64,000 nucleotides of DNA from the NCBI RefSeq assembly GCF_921293095.1, contig NC_060246.1:84689030-84753029 (forward strand), read 5' to 3'. A model generated the notes under the pieces. The model saw nothing but the letters and a program-made list of their open reading frames with translations. It searched no databases and was not told where the DNA came from. This DNA comes from Ischnura elegans. Lineage: Eukaryota > Arthropoda > Insecta > Odonata > Coenagrionidae. This document shows, piece by piece, positions 44,172 to 56,000 of this stretch; the stretch's first letter is position 1; each line of letters begins with the position of its first letter. The position numbers and the translations under genes are program-made.

Positions 44172-45086
44172 TATACGGTCAAAGTTTCCACCCTATTTAA
44201 AACTTCGAAGGTACAAATATTTCGTAAATTTGCTATTTTTCAGATGCCACCCTTCTAGTCACTACAAATTTGCAAATATTTATATAATAATCACTTATTT
44301 AAATTTTTGAGACTTGACGAAGAATTTATATGCAATACAATAATTATCAAATTATAGCAGTGCAAATGGATGAAATATGTAGAAAAGTTTAGAAAGTGTT
44401 ACTTCGAACGATTCATAAACCATATAGTTATTACTTTTAGCAATCGAGAACCTACGTTTTAGCATGTTAGAGTCTGATCATCCCAGTCGGTACTTGAGCA
44501 TTAAAACACACGACCAATTGGATGCTGGATCGCGCTGGATCCCCGCGAAGTGAATTGGTGAATAAGGCACTTTATGCAAGTAATGATTTATCATCATTAC
44601 TTTCATCAGAACAATCGAAAGTGTTAGCATTATCAGTTATTACAAAGGAAAAGAACCGGTGAATACGCTATTTTTACATAAATAATAATTTACAATCGAC
44701 ATGCATTCGCAGAGTGAAAACCCGGAAGTACATATTGAAATTATCTGTGATGCTAGCTGAAATGTAGTTATCAGCAGTAACTATGTGTTCATTAAAACAA
44801 TAACAAAAATACATTACAACGTTTTAACGGCCATATAATGGCGACATAAGAATGAAAAGTTGCTGATCACTTCAAATATAAAGATTAATTAAGAATTAAA
44901 AGATAGCTCAAGAAAAATACATTTCCAAAATATGCATAAATATGTTGTTGTGTACGTCTCAGAATAGCCAGCTATGACAAACTATGCCTCGGGATTTGTA
45001 CCTTTTCACTTTCAAGAACGCCTAACCTTCCTCTTCCCCTTCCTTTCCCCTTCCTCTTGGACGAAAACATCTTGGTTCCACTTCCC
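44172..45086. other. Intergenic, no gene seen
   Basis: AT-rich sequence without recognisable coding or repeat structure. Confidence 0.45.
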
Positions 45087-45287
45087 TATATAATGGCACG
45101 GTGGAGATGCAATTGGCACTCACTCAGTGACAGACACTCACTTACTTGACGCAGTAGATTCGCCAGTGGTCAGTCATTATGTAGTCGTCAGTTGGAGTCG
45201 AAGCGCGGGCCGTATAGCCTGTGCTACCGAAGCGCCTCGCTATCCACCCGTGCCATCACCAGCAGCTCCTCTCCTTCCCGAGACATT
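45087..45287 (+). promoter_or_regulatory. Candidate promoter with non-coding first exon
   Basis: A clean TATA box (TATATAAT, 45087-45094) is followed 30-40 bases later by arthropod-type initiator sequences (CTCACTCAGTG, 45119-45129). A GC-rich 160-base stretch with CAGT-rich start and CAG/CTC-rich end follows. It finishes ACATTG|GTAATATC, a good splice donor at 45287/45288. This is the usual look of a TATA-driven arthropod gene whose first exon is untranslated. Coding exons would lie to the right but none was recognised within the window, so the intron would be long or the gene may be dead. Confidence 0.4.
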
Positions 45288-48200
45288 GGTAATATCATAA
45301 CTTTTGGCAATTCTGGACGCGCAAATTCATCATTACTTTATGTATTTTAATGGAATTGATTTGATAACTGGGATTTTAAAGGGAAATAAACTTTGGGTTA
45401 AAAACTTAAAATACTTGTGTGTGATTATTCGCTTCCCGACACCAAGGGCAAGAACCCACACGCAATTCAAAGCATGCGACCCACGACCTCGAGGTGGCGG
45501 GCCGCACACTTACACTGTAAACGGTTTACTTTATGTCACCAGAAATTTCCAAGGTGACAGCGTAAGTTTTCAAGGAGTAATACGTCCCTAAAAATGACAA
45601 TGCGATCGGTAGGTAGGGCGGTTGAGACTATGTTACCCTAATAATTCTCGGAAGTAAAATTTTGACATTTAAGATACAGATAAATGTTGGCAAGAGTTAA
45701 TTCTACAAACCCTGAAATTTTCATAGCGACAACGAAAGTTTTCAAAGAGTCGCAGTCCACAAAAAAAGCCAATGCAATTGACCCAGCCAGCGGGGAGGAT
45801 GGGTCCCCTTAATAGCGCAAATAGCCTCCTTAGTGGTCGGACACCTCCAGAAATGACAGCCATACCCACGCATTCCATCCCATTCTACAAGCGCGCGCAA
45901 CATGGGTCAAATTGGCCATAATGGTCGCCTCATTATACCACCCCTGGCGAGTGCGTTACGGAGGATGTCGAGGGCATGATCTCAACCTGTCCCGCACCGC
46001 TATTTATTACTCCCCATCACATCGCGTGCTGTTTTTATTATCAATCGTTTTTCGACGCTTTCGTTCCGGTGTTTGCCCGCGAGCTCCGGACGTCTTCTCG
46101 GAAACAAGGTCCAACCCTCCCACAATCAACGACGATGAGGGGAGGAAGAGGGGGGTGGGTGAGGAAGGGCTACTTCATTCAAAAAGGTGGAGCACCCCCC
46201 ACCCCCTCGGGCGCTCTCGAAAAAGTCTATTTAGCCTAACAAGCGTGAAAAACTTCGGCCATTAACCCAAACAGCCGCGAAAAGTCACGTCTCCTCACGA
46301 GACGTTCCGTCTTTTACATTCCCCGAAGACAAAATCGGGAAATAACTTTTTTATTCACTCATCGTTCCCACATCCCCTCTCCCTGATTGCGAATCAGCTG
46401 TAAATTTAATAAGCGCCCTTTGATAAAAACTACCCGAAGGGTGATTCTCGAGGAGAAAAAAGAAATATTCGACCTGGTCCATCCTTTTTCTTTCCACGTC
46501 GCCGCCTTTATTGAAAAGGGAGTTGCCGCCTCCCCGTGCTTTGATCACAATCACGAAATCCTCGGAAATTCACGAGGATTTCTAAATTTTAACTAGAGAT
46601 ACCCCTTGCGGGGGAATAGTTGCTCTTGGACTGGCTTTTAAATGTATCCCAAGATATAAATCTGGCTAGGAAATGACGAGGAACATTTAATTTCATCTTC
46701 GAGGTCGTTGCCCACGATGATGAAGAGATTTTTTCTACTATTTATCTACTCCTGGAATAATTTTTTAAGAGAAAAATGATGTCCATGAATATGCCGTAAA
46801 ATTTTTGTTTATATCCTTGTGCAAGCTTTCGCGGTGTGTTGAAAATTCGGCGCTATGGTCCCAGCATCTGATCGTCTTCTCCAAAAAACGACAACGGTGG
46901 AAGTAGGTGACATACGGAGGGTAATATTTGCATTTTTCTTATTATCAGGGCAGTCTTATGAGAGGCACAATGTTGTCATTTTTAAAATTCTTTTTCCAAC
47001 CAGTACAACCTATCGCTGCCTACTTTAGGCGAAACATATTGCACTCAGACAATTAAGATTAGTATAGATTTTCATTTACCCGAACAAGATCGACAGCTTT
47101 CTGATTTCTGTTCAGCAGCCGTAGGACTCCACTTAAGTCAAAATGAAAGGGTTCAGAGGTTTCTGTTTTTTTGGGAGAAGTCATTTATCGGCCACCAAAA
47201 AAGTCAGTGTTTTTCCGATTAATTTTCGCTATTTCCATTTAAACTTAAGATATAACACGACATCTTTAACGTATACCTCGCACTCGTTGGCGCATTTAGC
47301 ATTTTTTTAATAATCAGTTGCCAAACTGACGCTGACCACGTAGAAAAAAAGATATTAAAAATGTACCATGGGTTCACTTAGTCTTAAAAACTCAAAGTTT
47401 GGGCGATAACGTGGCCCGAATGCTGGTCAAGACCCAAAGAGGGACAAGACTTGGAGAATAGTGTGCATGGGACCGGCGAGAAAAAGCGCTGAGGTGAATC
47501 GCGAAGGTCGGAGTGTGTTCTTTGCCCAAACACTTATCACCCCTTCCCCAGCCACCACTAATATTCGGCTACGTTACTATGAAAAAAACCTTCCGTTATA
47601 TCCACTGCTCAGAAAATACGCAATAAATCGACATGGAAATAAAATCCTTTGTTATGCGCATGTTTGACCTTGCCCTCTCCTGCCGTATCTCTCCTCCCAC
47701 TCCGCTATCTTGGTCGCGCCGACTCAGATCAAAGTTCCCTCCTGAAGCTTCTACCATCATTGACATAGTGGCGTGCCAAACGTGCTTGAATATATCTAAT
47801 TGTAAGTATTTGAAAACCCAGATAGTCGCTCAAAAACTGTCAAATGCGTTACCCAACGAATTGAAGTGTATTAGGTAATAGTTTTTCAGATTTTAAGTTC
47901 AAAATCAAAAAATTACACTTCATAAAATTATTAATAAAAATACGATGGATATAGACATGCAGTTGCTTTTAATTGTTAAATGTTCGCAGATATAAAAGAA
48001 TAAAAATGGAACGAAATAACTGCGATTTAAACGGCAGTTATTTTTTTTAGCCCTGTAGTCGCTGTCGTTGATAACGATTCAATTTGTGAAATATGCACGA
48101 ATTTACTTTCCTAAAATCGAAGAATGGCAACAATAATTTATTTTTCGCAAGCATGACCTCAAATCAACGCAAACCACGACATCGGTGAAATAATTTCTCT

Positions 48201-48950
48201 CACAAGGATCTGACTGCAACAATGTTTCCACCACAAAAAGTATCCATGATTGGCAAGTTACTCTTTTAGCTATACCAGCGTAGGAAAAATCCAACCATAG
48301 TTGAGTTTAACAATCTTTCCTGACATGCGAAAAAATCACTGGGGTGAAAGTTGCAATCTTTGGACTGCTGTCAGTGGGGACAAGATATGCGACTCTCCTC
48401 ATCAACTCGTTCAAGTTCCTTTATAACTATCTTACCAATTTCAGAGAGGCAACAGCATAGTTATTCCGTTCCAATCCCATGTTTTCCATCGGATATTGGA
48501 ACCATCTTTATGTATTCCGATGGGACGCTGATACCTCATTGGTTGGTCTCATCCGCTGACTGAGAGCGAAGGAGACCAACGTCCACAGTCGACCCATTTC
48601 TCCAGGAATACCTAGAATATTTAATTGTTTGTCGGGGACCGGATAGCTGAATCAGTTGGAGGCCTATAGCAGGTCGCTCATCGACCAGATACACAGTGGG
48701 ATAAGGAGATAGGAAAACCCAAAAGTACCTGAGAAAGAGTTCGGCGGAAATTTCCTATGTCTCGGCTGGGGCGATCACCTCTCGTCACCAGACAATGGGG
48801 GCTGCTGACGCCAAACAAAAAACAACTACCTATCTGCTTTCTATCTTTTAGCTAAAGCCTGAATCCCCATCCATCTACCGAAATCATAAGATTCTAATTT
48901 TGGCTCATAATTAAACGATCTCTTTACATGGACGGCTTCGTGAGCGTTGA
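45288..48950. other. No gene recognised; several GC-richer patches
   Basis: If the promoter at 45087 is real, this is its first intron. GC-richer patches at about 45420-45560, 45900-46260 and 47500-47760 give composition-driven frames (up to 117 codons) without family likeness. At about 48350-48560 the minus strand has a partly protein-like frame interrupted by stops. None is callable. Confidence 0.35.
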
Positions 48951-49243
48951 AGGGACCGGATTTAGGGGGGGTGCTGAGGTCATGATCCCCCACAAATATT
49001 ACAGTACTTATTTTAAATATTTGTATTAGTTTAATAGTTAATGCATCCTTGTAAAGGAGTAAAGAGAGTGCTTATTCAAATGTATGGCTACAAGTCCCAA
49101 ACGTAAGAGAAGTTTGAGTTGCAATTATGGTAAGGCGTAGCGCTTCCCACTGTAAAAAAAGCCCCTCTCTCCCGGAGGGTGTTTCATACTCCCCAAACCT
49201 AGGTCATGACTTCCTCCCCCAATTTGGAGCTGAATCCAGCCCT
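48951..49243. mobile_element. Possible hAT-like MITE
   Basis: The ends AAGGGACCGGATTTAGGG and CTGAATCCAGCCCTAGGCG are roughly inverted, with C/G-rich blocks just inside as in the other MITEs. Outside octamers GAGCGTTG and GAGCGATT agree at 6 of 8 positions. The ends are not of the exact CA...TG form, so this is tentative. Confidence 0.35.
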
Positions 49244-51281
49244 AGGCGTGGAGCGATTTTCCTTCCGCTGGCAGGCCTCTAGTCTAAAAACCACTTCATA
49301 AAGAGTAGATCATCGATCAGGATCCCTAGCTCCAATCATACAGGAATCATTCCTTTAAATCATGCATATATTAGGTCAGGTACTCGTTGGTGATCTACTT
49401 GATCAAGTATCGTGTTATTCGGGCTTCGGATCGTTTTTAAACAAGTGTAGGACGCCTAAGGCAAATTATCATTTTGGATGCATCATCGTTAACATTTGAT
49501 AACGTTTTTCATCCGAGAAAAGAATTTTTGATGCTGGACCCGAACCTTACCTATAATACACCTCAATTATTGTCACTATCCCCAGTAGTTCGCAAGGAGA
49601 TGGTACTATCCGTCGGGAAATGATAAGAAACTGTCGCTTGCGACGCCACACTAAAGACTAATGCTGCTGGTACGATGATGCAGGACATATCAAGGCAGTT
49701 ACAAAAAGATTTTTGATTCGAAGTTGAAGACATCTGTCGTGTTACCAGGGTGTTATTAGGGCATCCTCGGTATTACGTATGGACCTATATTTGAAGGCCA
49801 ATATAAAGTATTGTTCCGGTATCTTAACCGTTGTATTGTACATTTAAATACCAATTTTTATGTTGTTTAAGTGAAATGCTAGCTGTCCGTTTACCAACGA
49901 CGGCGGTCAGTAAGAAAATACACATGGTTAATAATACCGACCCCTAACGTGTTTCCTCGCATATTTTTAGGAGCAATAACTGGTACCTCACTTAATGTAG
50001 AATCTATTTTTGCATTCAAGCTACCTCTCTCCCTAAGATGGCTTCGTTGAATATCATGGGAATGACCTCAGAAGGGGATTCAAACCTCTAACTTCACCTA
50101 CGTAATATGAGGAGAATTTTAAACACATTGAGGTAATTAGATAAAACAGATCGAGTGATATTAAGTCATTTTTTCTTAATGTACGAATTTTAAATTGGTG
50201 ATTCCGATATTTCCGTCCCTCGGATGTCTAACACCGACCTATATCTAATAAAAATATTCTATCTAAGAAGAGCTAGAGCATTTGACGTGACTGAACCCAA
50301 GCCCCTTTAGTACTGTGATGGCGGTGGTGGTAGGCTAGTCGTTAAATAATTGCAATCGAGATATAATTACAGTTATCAATGCTTTATTATTCAATCGTTT
50401 ACGGATCAATTGATCCGCTCTAGAAATTAAATTGAAGGACTAGCTCAAGATTTGAAGTTGGTATACCATAAGCGCATCCAAAATAAACAGATTTACAAAA
50501 CACCCATAAGGCAACTTAGACTACTAAACTATTGATATTACGAATGGGAAACCAAAATCACTAAAATGACCAATATGTTAATGGATTTTCATACAGCACT
50601 ATGTATGTAATCGGGACAATTTTTCATCCACCATGGATCTTGAAGCAGGTGTTGATCTCGATAGCAGGTACAGCTTTTCTTCCAAGAAAAACAATACTAG
50701 ATCCTGGATTCGATCCTCAGCTTAACGTAGGAGCTCCAGATACGACAGAAACAATAAAATAAGAGACATATTTTGCATAACGTATAGGTATAGTAATTTG
50801 CTTTCTCCCTGAAAATAGAGTACCTACTTGAATAAGTGTTAGGCCGAACTGAGGCACTCAAATCTCTCACAAGGCCCACCAAACTATTTTCGTATTTTCG
50901 AAAAATATAAAGAACACCTTCCGCCACACGCCTATTGAAGCGCCTTGGAGGGTTACATGCAGATGTATAACATGCCCTACGTGGTGACGACGATGAGCCA
51001 TCAACCGATGATGACCGGCTCGGAGGGAAATGTAATCGAAGAGAAAGGAGTCAACGAAACCTCCAACTTTGTCCACTCCGTGGATCTCACGCCCCCGACT
51101 TCCCACTGTCTAACCTCCCTCCAAAAACCTCTCCTCCTCCCAATGCCTCCCACCCCACTCACATCCTCCGCCACCCCTCCAGTCACCTCTCGCAGACCGC
51201 ACAAACAAACCCACATGAGAGACCGGATTCCTCAACAGCGGTCCTCTCCCTCCTCCCCCCTACTCCCCCTTGCTCCTCATC
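49244..51281. other. No gene recognised; GC-richer ORF near 51 kb
   Basis: The frame at about 50930-51337 (plus) starts with an oddly protein-like stretch (LEGYMQMYNMPYVVTTMSHQ) and then becomes Pro/Ser/Leu-rich. It runs into the tandem duplication at 51282. No acceptor site or family could be assigned, so I leave it uncalled. Confidence 0.3.
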
Positions 51282-51934
51282 CTCTCGTCTCACAACCGAA
51301 CTATTCGTCGGTGGCGAAGGGCCACAGTACGGAGTAGCAATGCCTTTACATCGGCCACACACAACAGCACCTCGACTCGAATACCCTCTCCTCAGCACCA
51401 GCCATCTCGCTCACCGAAAGGGAAACAACGAGAAACAAATGACGCCCGTTTCCGCCGCCAAATTTAGGCGTGAACCATCCATTGAGGCCATTTACCGTGA
51501 GACGTATTTGTGATTTTAATTTTGAGACTTGGGAAAATATATTTGGTACATATATCCCTGATCACTTAAATGGATAAAGAAAATTCTCTCTCGTCTCACA
51601 ATCAAACTATGTATTCGTCGGTGACGAGAGCCACAGTACGGAGTGGCAATGCCAATCCATGAGCAAAACACAACAGCACCTCGGCTTGAATACCCTCTCC
51701 TCAATGCCAGCCATCTCGCGCAGCGAAAGGGAACACAAAAAGAAACAAATGACGCACGTTTCCACCTCCGAATTTAGGCGTGAGCCAACCGATGAGACCA
51801 TTTAACGCGACACGAATTTGTGATTTTAATTCGTGGATTAATTTTGTGATTTTAATTCGTGGATTAATTTTGTGACTTGGGAAAAAATATTTGGTGCATT
51901 CATCCCAGATCAATTCAATAGATAAAGAAAATTC
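51282..51934. repeat. Tandem duplication of a ~306-bp unit
   Basis: Copy 1 is 51282-51587 and copy 2 is 51588-51934. Both begin CTCTCGTCTCACAA and run through TATTCGTCGGTG, CCACAGTACGGAGT, AATACCCTCTCCTCA and AGAAACAAATGACGC to GATAAAGAAAATTC. Copy 2 is longer because a 26-base unit (TTTGTGATTTTAATTCGTGG plus ATTAAT) is itself tandemly doubled at about 51817-51868. The copies differ at many points, so the duplication is not recent. Confidence 0.85.
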
Positions 51935-52814
51935 ATTGAAGCTAACGGATGTAGAGGGGGAAGGTCGGTGAATGTTGCTAATGCAAATATGCATATAAGT
52001 CTGCGTCACAAACGTTCCTAGACCCTCTCAATGAAAGGGTTAACAGCAGTAACACTGCGCCTCTGAAAGCTGAATTTAAATAGCGGATCGAAAAACTGAA
52101 TAAATTGTGGGTCTAATTCCTTATAAAATTGCAGCGGATTCGGGAGTAATTTTTTTGTGAGAGAGTGAAGAGTGAAAGGTTGGCCTAGTGAAGAGTTTTT
52201 AGTATTTAATATGAATTTTTTAGTTTGAGCAACATCATCTTAGGGCAACAATTTATTTCCAGGTCCGACAGAAGCGATTAATTCAGAGAGACATTTTGCC
52301 GAACGGATAGATAAGGGAAATCGTTTTTTTCCCGAAACATGAAGCACTTCAATAAATGCTAGTCGTAATTATTTTTTGAGCAAATGCTTTTTATAGGTAA
52401 AAAGCTGGTGTCCTAACACCCCGTGCGACATGTGAATTATGTTTGCTTATGTTCTATTTCCCCGTGCATTCACCATGTTCCTCAATTGCAAATATCGGTT
52501 TATACTGAACGGAAACAACTATGTATGGATGGCTCCTTGGATAAAGCTCTTATTCTTACCATTGCATTCCCTCACTACCACAATTGTTGGGTGATTTAAG
52601 GAGCTGGAGATACATTAATAACCTAAGAACTTTAAATAGTCAGAATAGAATGTCTTTATAAGGGATTTTTGTCGACTATTTTGGAAAAAATACATGTCTT
52701 CTGCACCTTTGAAACTCTCCACAAAAGGAGCGCCCATTTCCTGACCTCTCGCCGGTAAATTTATAGTGTTGATGCATTCAGGGCTGTGATTATCGTGTAA
52801 GATATACATACTTT
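51935..52814. other. Intergenic with one dispersed repeat
   Basis: Nothing is recognised apart from the repeat copy at 52258-52340. Confidence 0.45.
52258..52340. repeat. Dispersed repeat 'GCCGAACGGATAGG', copy 3
   Basis: The blocks TCCAGGTCCGACAGAAGCGA, TTTTGCCGAACGGATAGATA and GGGAAATCGTTTTTTTCCCG align with copies 1 and 2 in the same orientation. Confidence 0.6.
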
Positions 52815-53075
52815 CATTGGCGGATTTTGGGAAGGGGAACCGGGGCGCGTCCCCCCCTGACTCTTAAAAAATAGACAAGTTTTTTAATACGGCTATCTTT
52901 ACGTTCGTTTGGTTTTGTGCATTGAAGAGCCTCTATCATTTAATTTAATATTAATAACTTTCATACTAAAATATATAGAATATTTCGTACTGTAATTGTT
53001 GTATGTTTTTTTAACCTTAAATTGAGAAGAGCCTCTTGCCTCCCCCCCCCCAGAAAAATCCTGAATCCGCCCTTG
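52815..53075. mobile_element. hAT-type MITE, GGCGGATCC family
   Basis: The ends CATTGGCGGATTTTGGG and CCTGAATCCGCCCTTG are inverted. Outside octamers CATACTTT (52807-52814) and CATTCTCT (53076-53083) agree at 6 of 8 positions. The interior TCTTAAAAAATAGACAAGTT matches, in reverse, the interior of 42493-42755 and 35190-35388. Confidence 0.75.
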
Positions 53076-53083
53076 CATTCTCT

Positions 53084-56000
53084 AGTACAAAAAACTATAT
53101 ATTTACCCAAGCTATAACTATTTGGATACTTTACATCACCACTTTCAGCACTAACTCATGAAAAATTCGTTCTAAAACTCAGGAGACCCCAGTTCAAAGC
53201 CTGAGATAGATGGCAACCTTGCCTTGCATCTCCATAATACCTTGCGGAAGGGCGTTTTAGGGAGAGCGGCCATCGATGGAGGCAGCGAAAACCAGATCAT
53301 GAATAATTTATAAAACACGAGCATGGAGGAAAGCTTGAGAGAGTGAAAAACTCCATAAATTACGGAGGCAATTAAACGAGGCTCAATGGGGTCGGGCTGG
53401 CCAGAAGAATAGGAGCAGATAAATTACAGCCTTTGAGATCGACCACTTTCTCGTCTTGTCAATCGCATCCCCAGCAACATAAAAATAAAATAAAACTGCA
53501 TTTGAGCTCCGAATAAAATTGTAAATATTCTCATTTTACGTAATTGATTTCAATATGATTCTTTTAAGGGGTAATCTTGATTTTAACCTGCGCGTTGATG
53601 GCCAAATGATAAAACGCAGAATTTCTATGACTGCCACGTTCCAATCCTAATCATAGCGATTATGGTAGAATTATTTTGGCATTGAGGACTAAAGTGTAAT
53701 AAGATGCATATACATCATAACAGCACTTGATTTCCGAGCCAATACATTTTTAGGACATTCATTGACGTGGTGACATTATTGGGTAATTACAGAAAAAAAA
53801 AGAAATCGACGAGTTCATTCGAGTAGGTTCTTATCGTTCTCAGAATTTTTTTAAAAGGATTGTTAGTTATCGGATTCAAATCTCCAAGAAACATATCATA
53901 TAAGAACACAGTAACTTCTGTAATTTTTCAACTTGAGTCAAACTTTCACCGAACTAGGTTTCAACGGATAGCCGTCATTCTCAAGTACGACCGTTTATCT
54001 ATGATTATGATCGAAAAATTGTACCACATTCAACCTCATTCTATGGATTATATCTTCGAAACATTGATGAGGGGAGAGTTTTAATGACAAAATCAGAATG
54101 ACGATGAGTCAACAAAAAACTTTGAAAATTACTTTTAGGGAACAGTTTTTGTCTTCGGCTGATTGAAAATAATTTTCATTGGGCATGTTTAATTCTAAAT
54201 CATGCCTAGGTAATTATGTGAAGAAAAAAACGACCATGCCAACCACATCACTACTATCCTCTTCTTACGCCTCCTTTTCGTTCTCTAAAGCTAATTCCAA
54301 GCAAAAGCACATTATCCTTTATTGGTCTTATACAATCTGAGTATACCCATACCATAATACAAGAAATCTCCCCCTAGTTTTCCTTTCACCACCTATTGTC
54401 GCCTCTGCATGAACCAATAACAGCGCATCCCGTCTCTGCTATTTCGTAGAATAACCACACTTTTTCCCATTTATTACAAAGATTTGCAGTGTTGAGTAGA
54501 ATCAAGGTGAAAGTAAGGCGTATTTATCATTTTAAAATATTTTTATTGTGGAATTCATTGGCGATGATGCATAAATCAGGGCATGGAATATGGAGTAGCA
54601 CGCTTTAAAACGTCTATTATTGTGTGAGGCGTTTTTTTGCGGTTAAAAATTTATGAAACTTCCATTCTAATTGGACAATTAGGATAAAATTAAAACCATG
54701 ATATGAAACTTTAAGTTCAATACAAAATATTTTTGACAAATCTTGACCACAAAAAAACCGTATTAAATCGTATAGGAAACCTCTAATACGACCTACGACA
54801 ACTGAAATCACACAAAAGTTCTCAAATTTGCGGCCGATGTCCCTGGAAATGAATTGGCTTGTCCTCAACTCAGGCTTTTTTTCTCAAGGATGCTTTGTCT
54901 CTTGGCAGAGCGTAGGAAAAATAATCACCAAACACCACTTGATATCCTGACTGACACACTTTTACGACTCTACTGACATACTTATATTTTTATTAGCATT
55001 GGCTTTCCATCGACTCGAATAAGGTGAGAAGAGTGACGAAGGGACGGAATAACAAGAGGAATGGTATGATGACAGTAGTCACTCCTTGGAGGCGTTGGAT
55101 AGATATAATGTTTTGTAAAAATATACGGGCAGTCGTACAGCCGATACAAAAGAGTGACACTCGACCACCGCAAAGCGGTGTTGCCACATCTCGTCGCCGG
55201 CAGAAGACGCCCGGGATGACCGAATATATCGTCTTGGACGTTGGTGACATTTCCCACGGGAAAGAAAACCCCAGTCACCTCACGCCACTTCGATGTCCTC
55301 TTCACGCTTTTCAATCTGAAGCATCTTCGCACTGGCATATGATCAATGTTACCATAGGTTTGAGGTGGTCCTCACCTTCATCATCTGACGCTCTATCGTA
55401 TGGATTAATAGGTTAACAACCATAAAAAACATACTTCTTATCCTTCTAAAAACACTTATGATCCTGTTATTGGTCTCTTTTTTATAAGGTTTCCACATAA
55501 TTAAAATATTTCATTATGGCGGCGCCTCCTGCACCATTTATGCCATAGATCTTTCATATAGATTTTTGTATAAAAGATCTATGATTTATGCCCTTTACAT
55601 ACGTCAGTCACCTATTCAGCTAAGACAGGGGTCTTCAATTTAAAAAAATGCAAAGGTCAAAAATCGAATTCACATCGTCCGGAGGGCCATAATGCTCCAC
55701 GTCACTTTACGCCCACATTAACAAAAAAAAAAAAAACATAATTTCAAAGTGAAATAATCTTTATTGGTTAAAAAGTTAAATCAATCAATGCGATTTTTGG
55801 CATTTTTTATTTTTGAGGGGTGTGTCGATAAATACTTTATATTGTGTACTCCCTTTCATTCTATTTTTAAGTCCTATTTTCATCCTTCCTCTCCCTTATC
55901 ATCCTAACACTCTGCCCTCTTACACTGTTGCTACCGTCGAAAAAAAAGAGAGTTAGTTTTGCAATCGATGCGCCAGAAAACTTCAAGTAATGCTTATTTT

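Noticed and set aside
54982-55416. Open frames on both strands around 55.0-55.4 kb as a gene
   Set aside because: No family likeness, no splice structure, and both strands are equally open, which fits composition.
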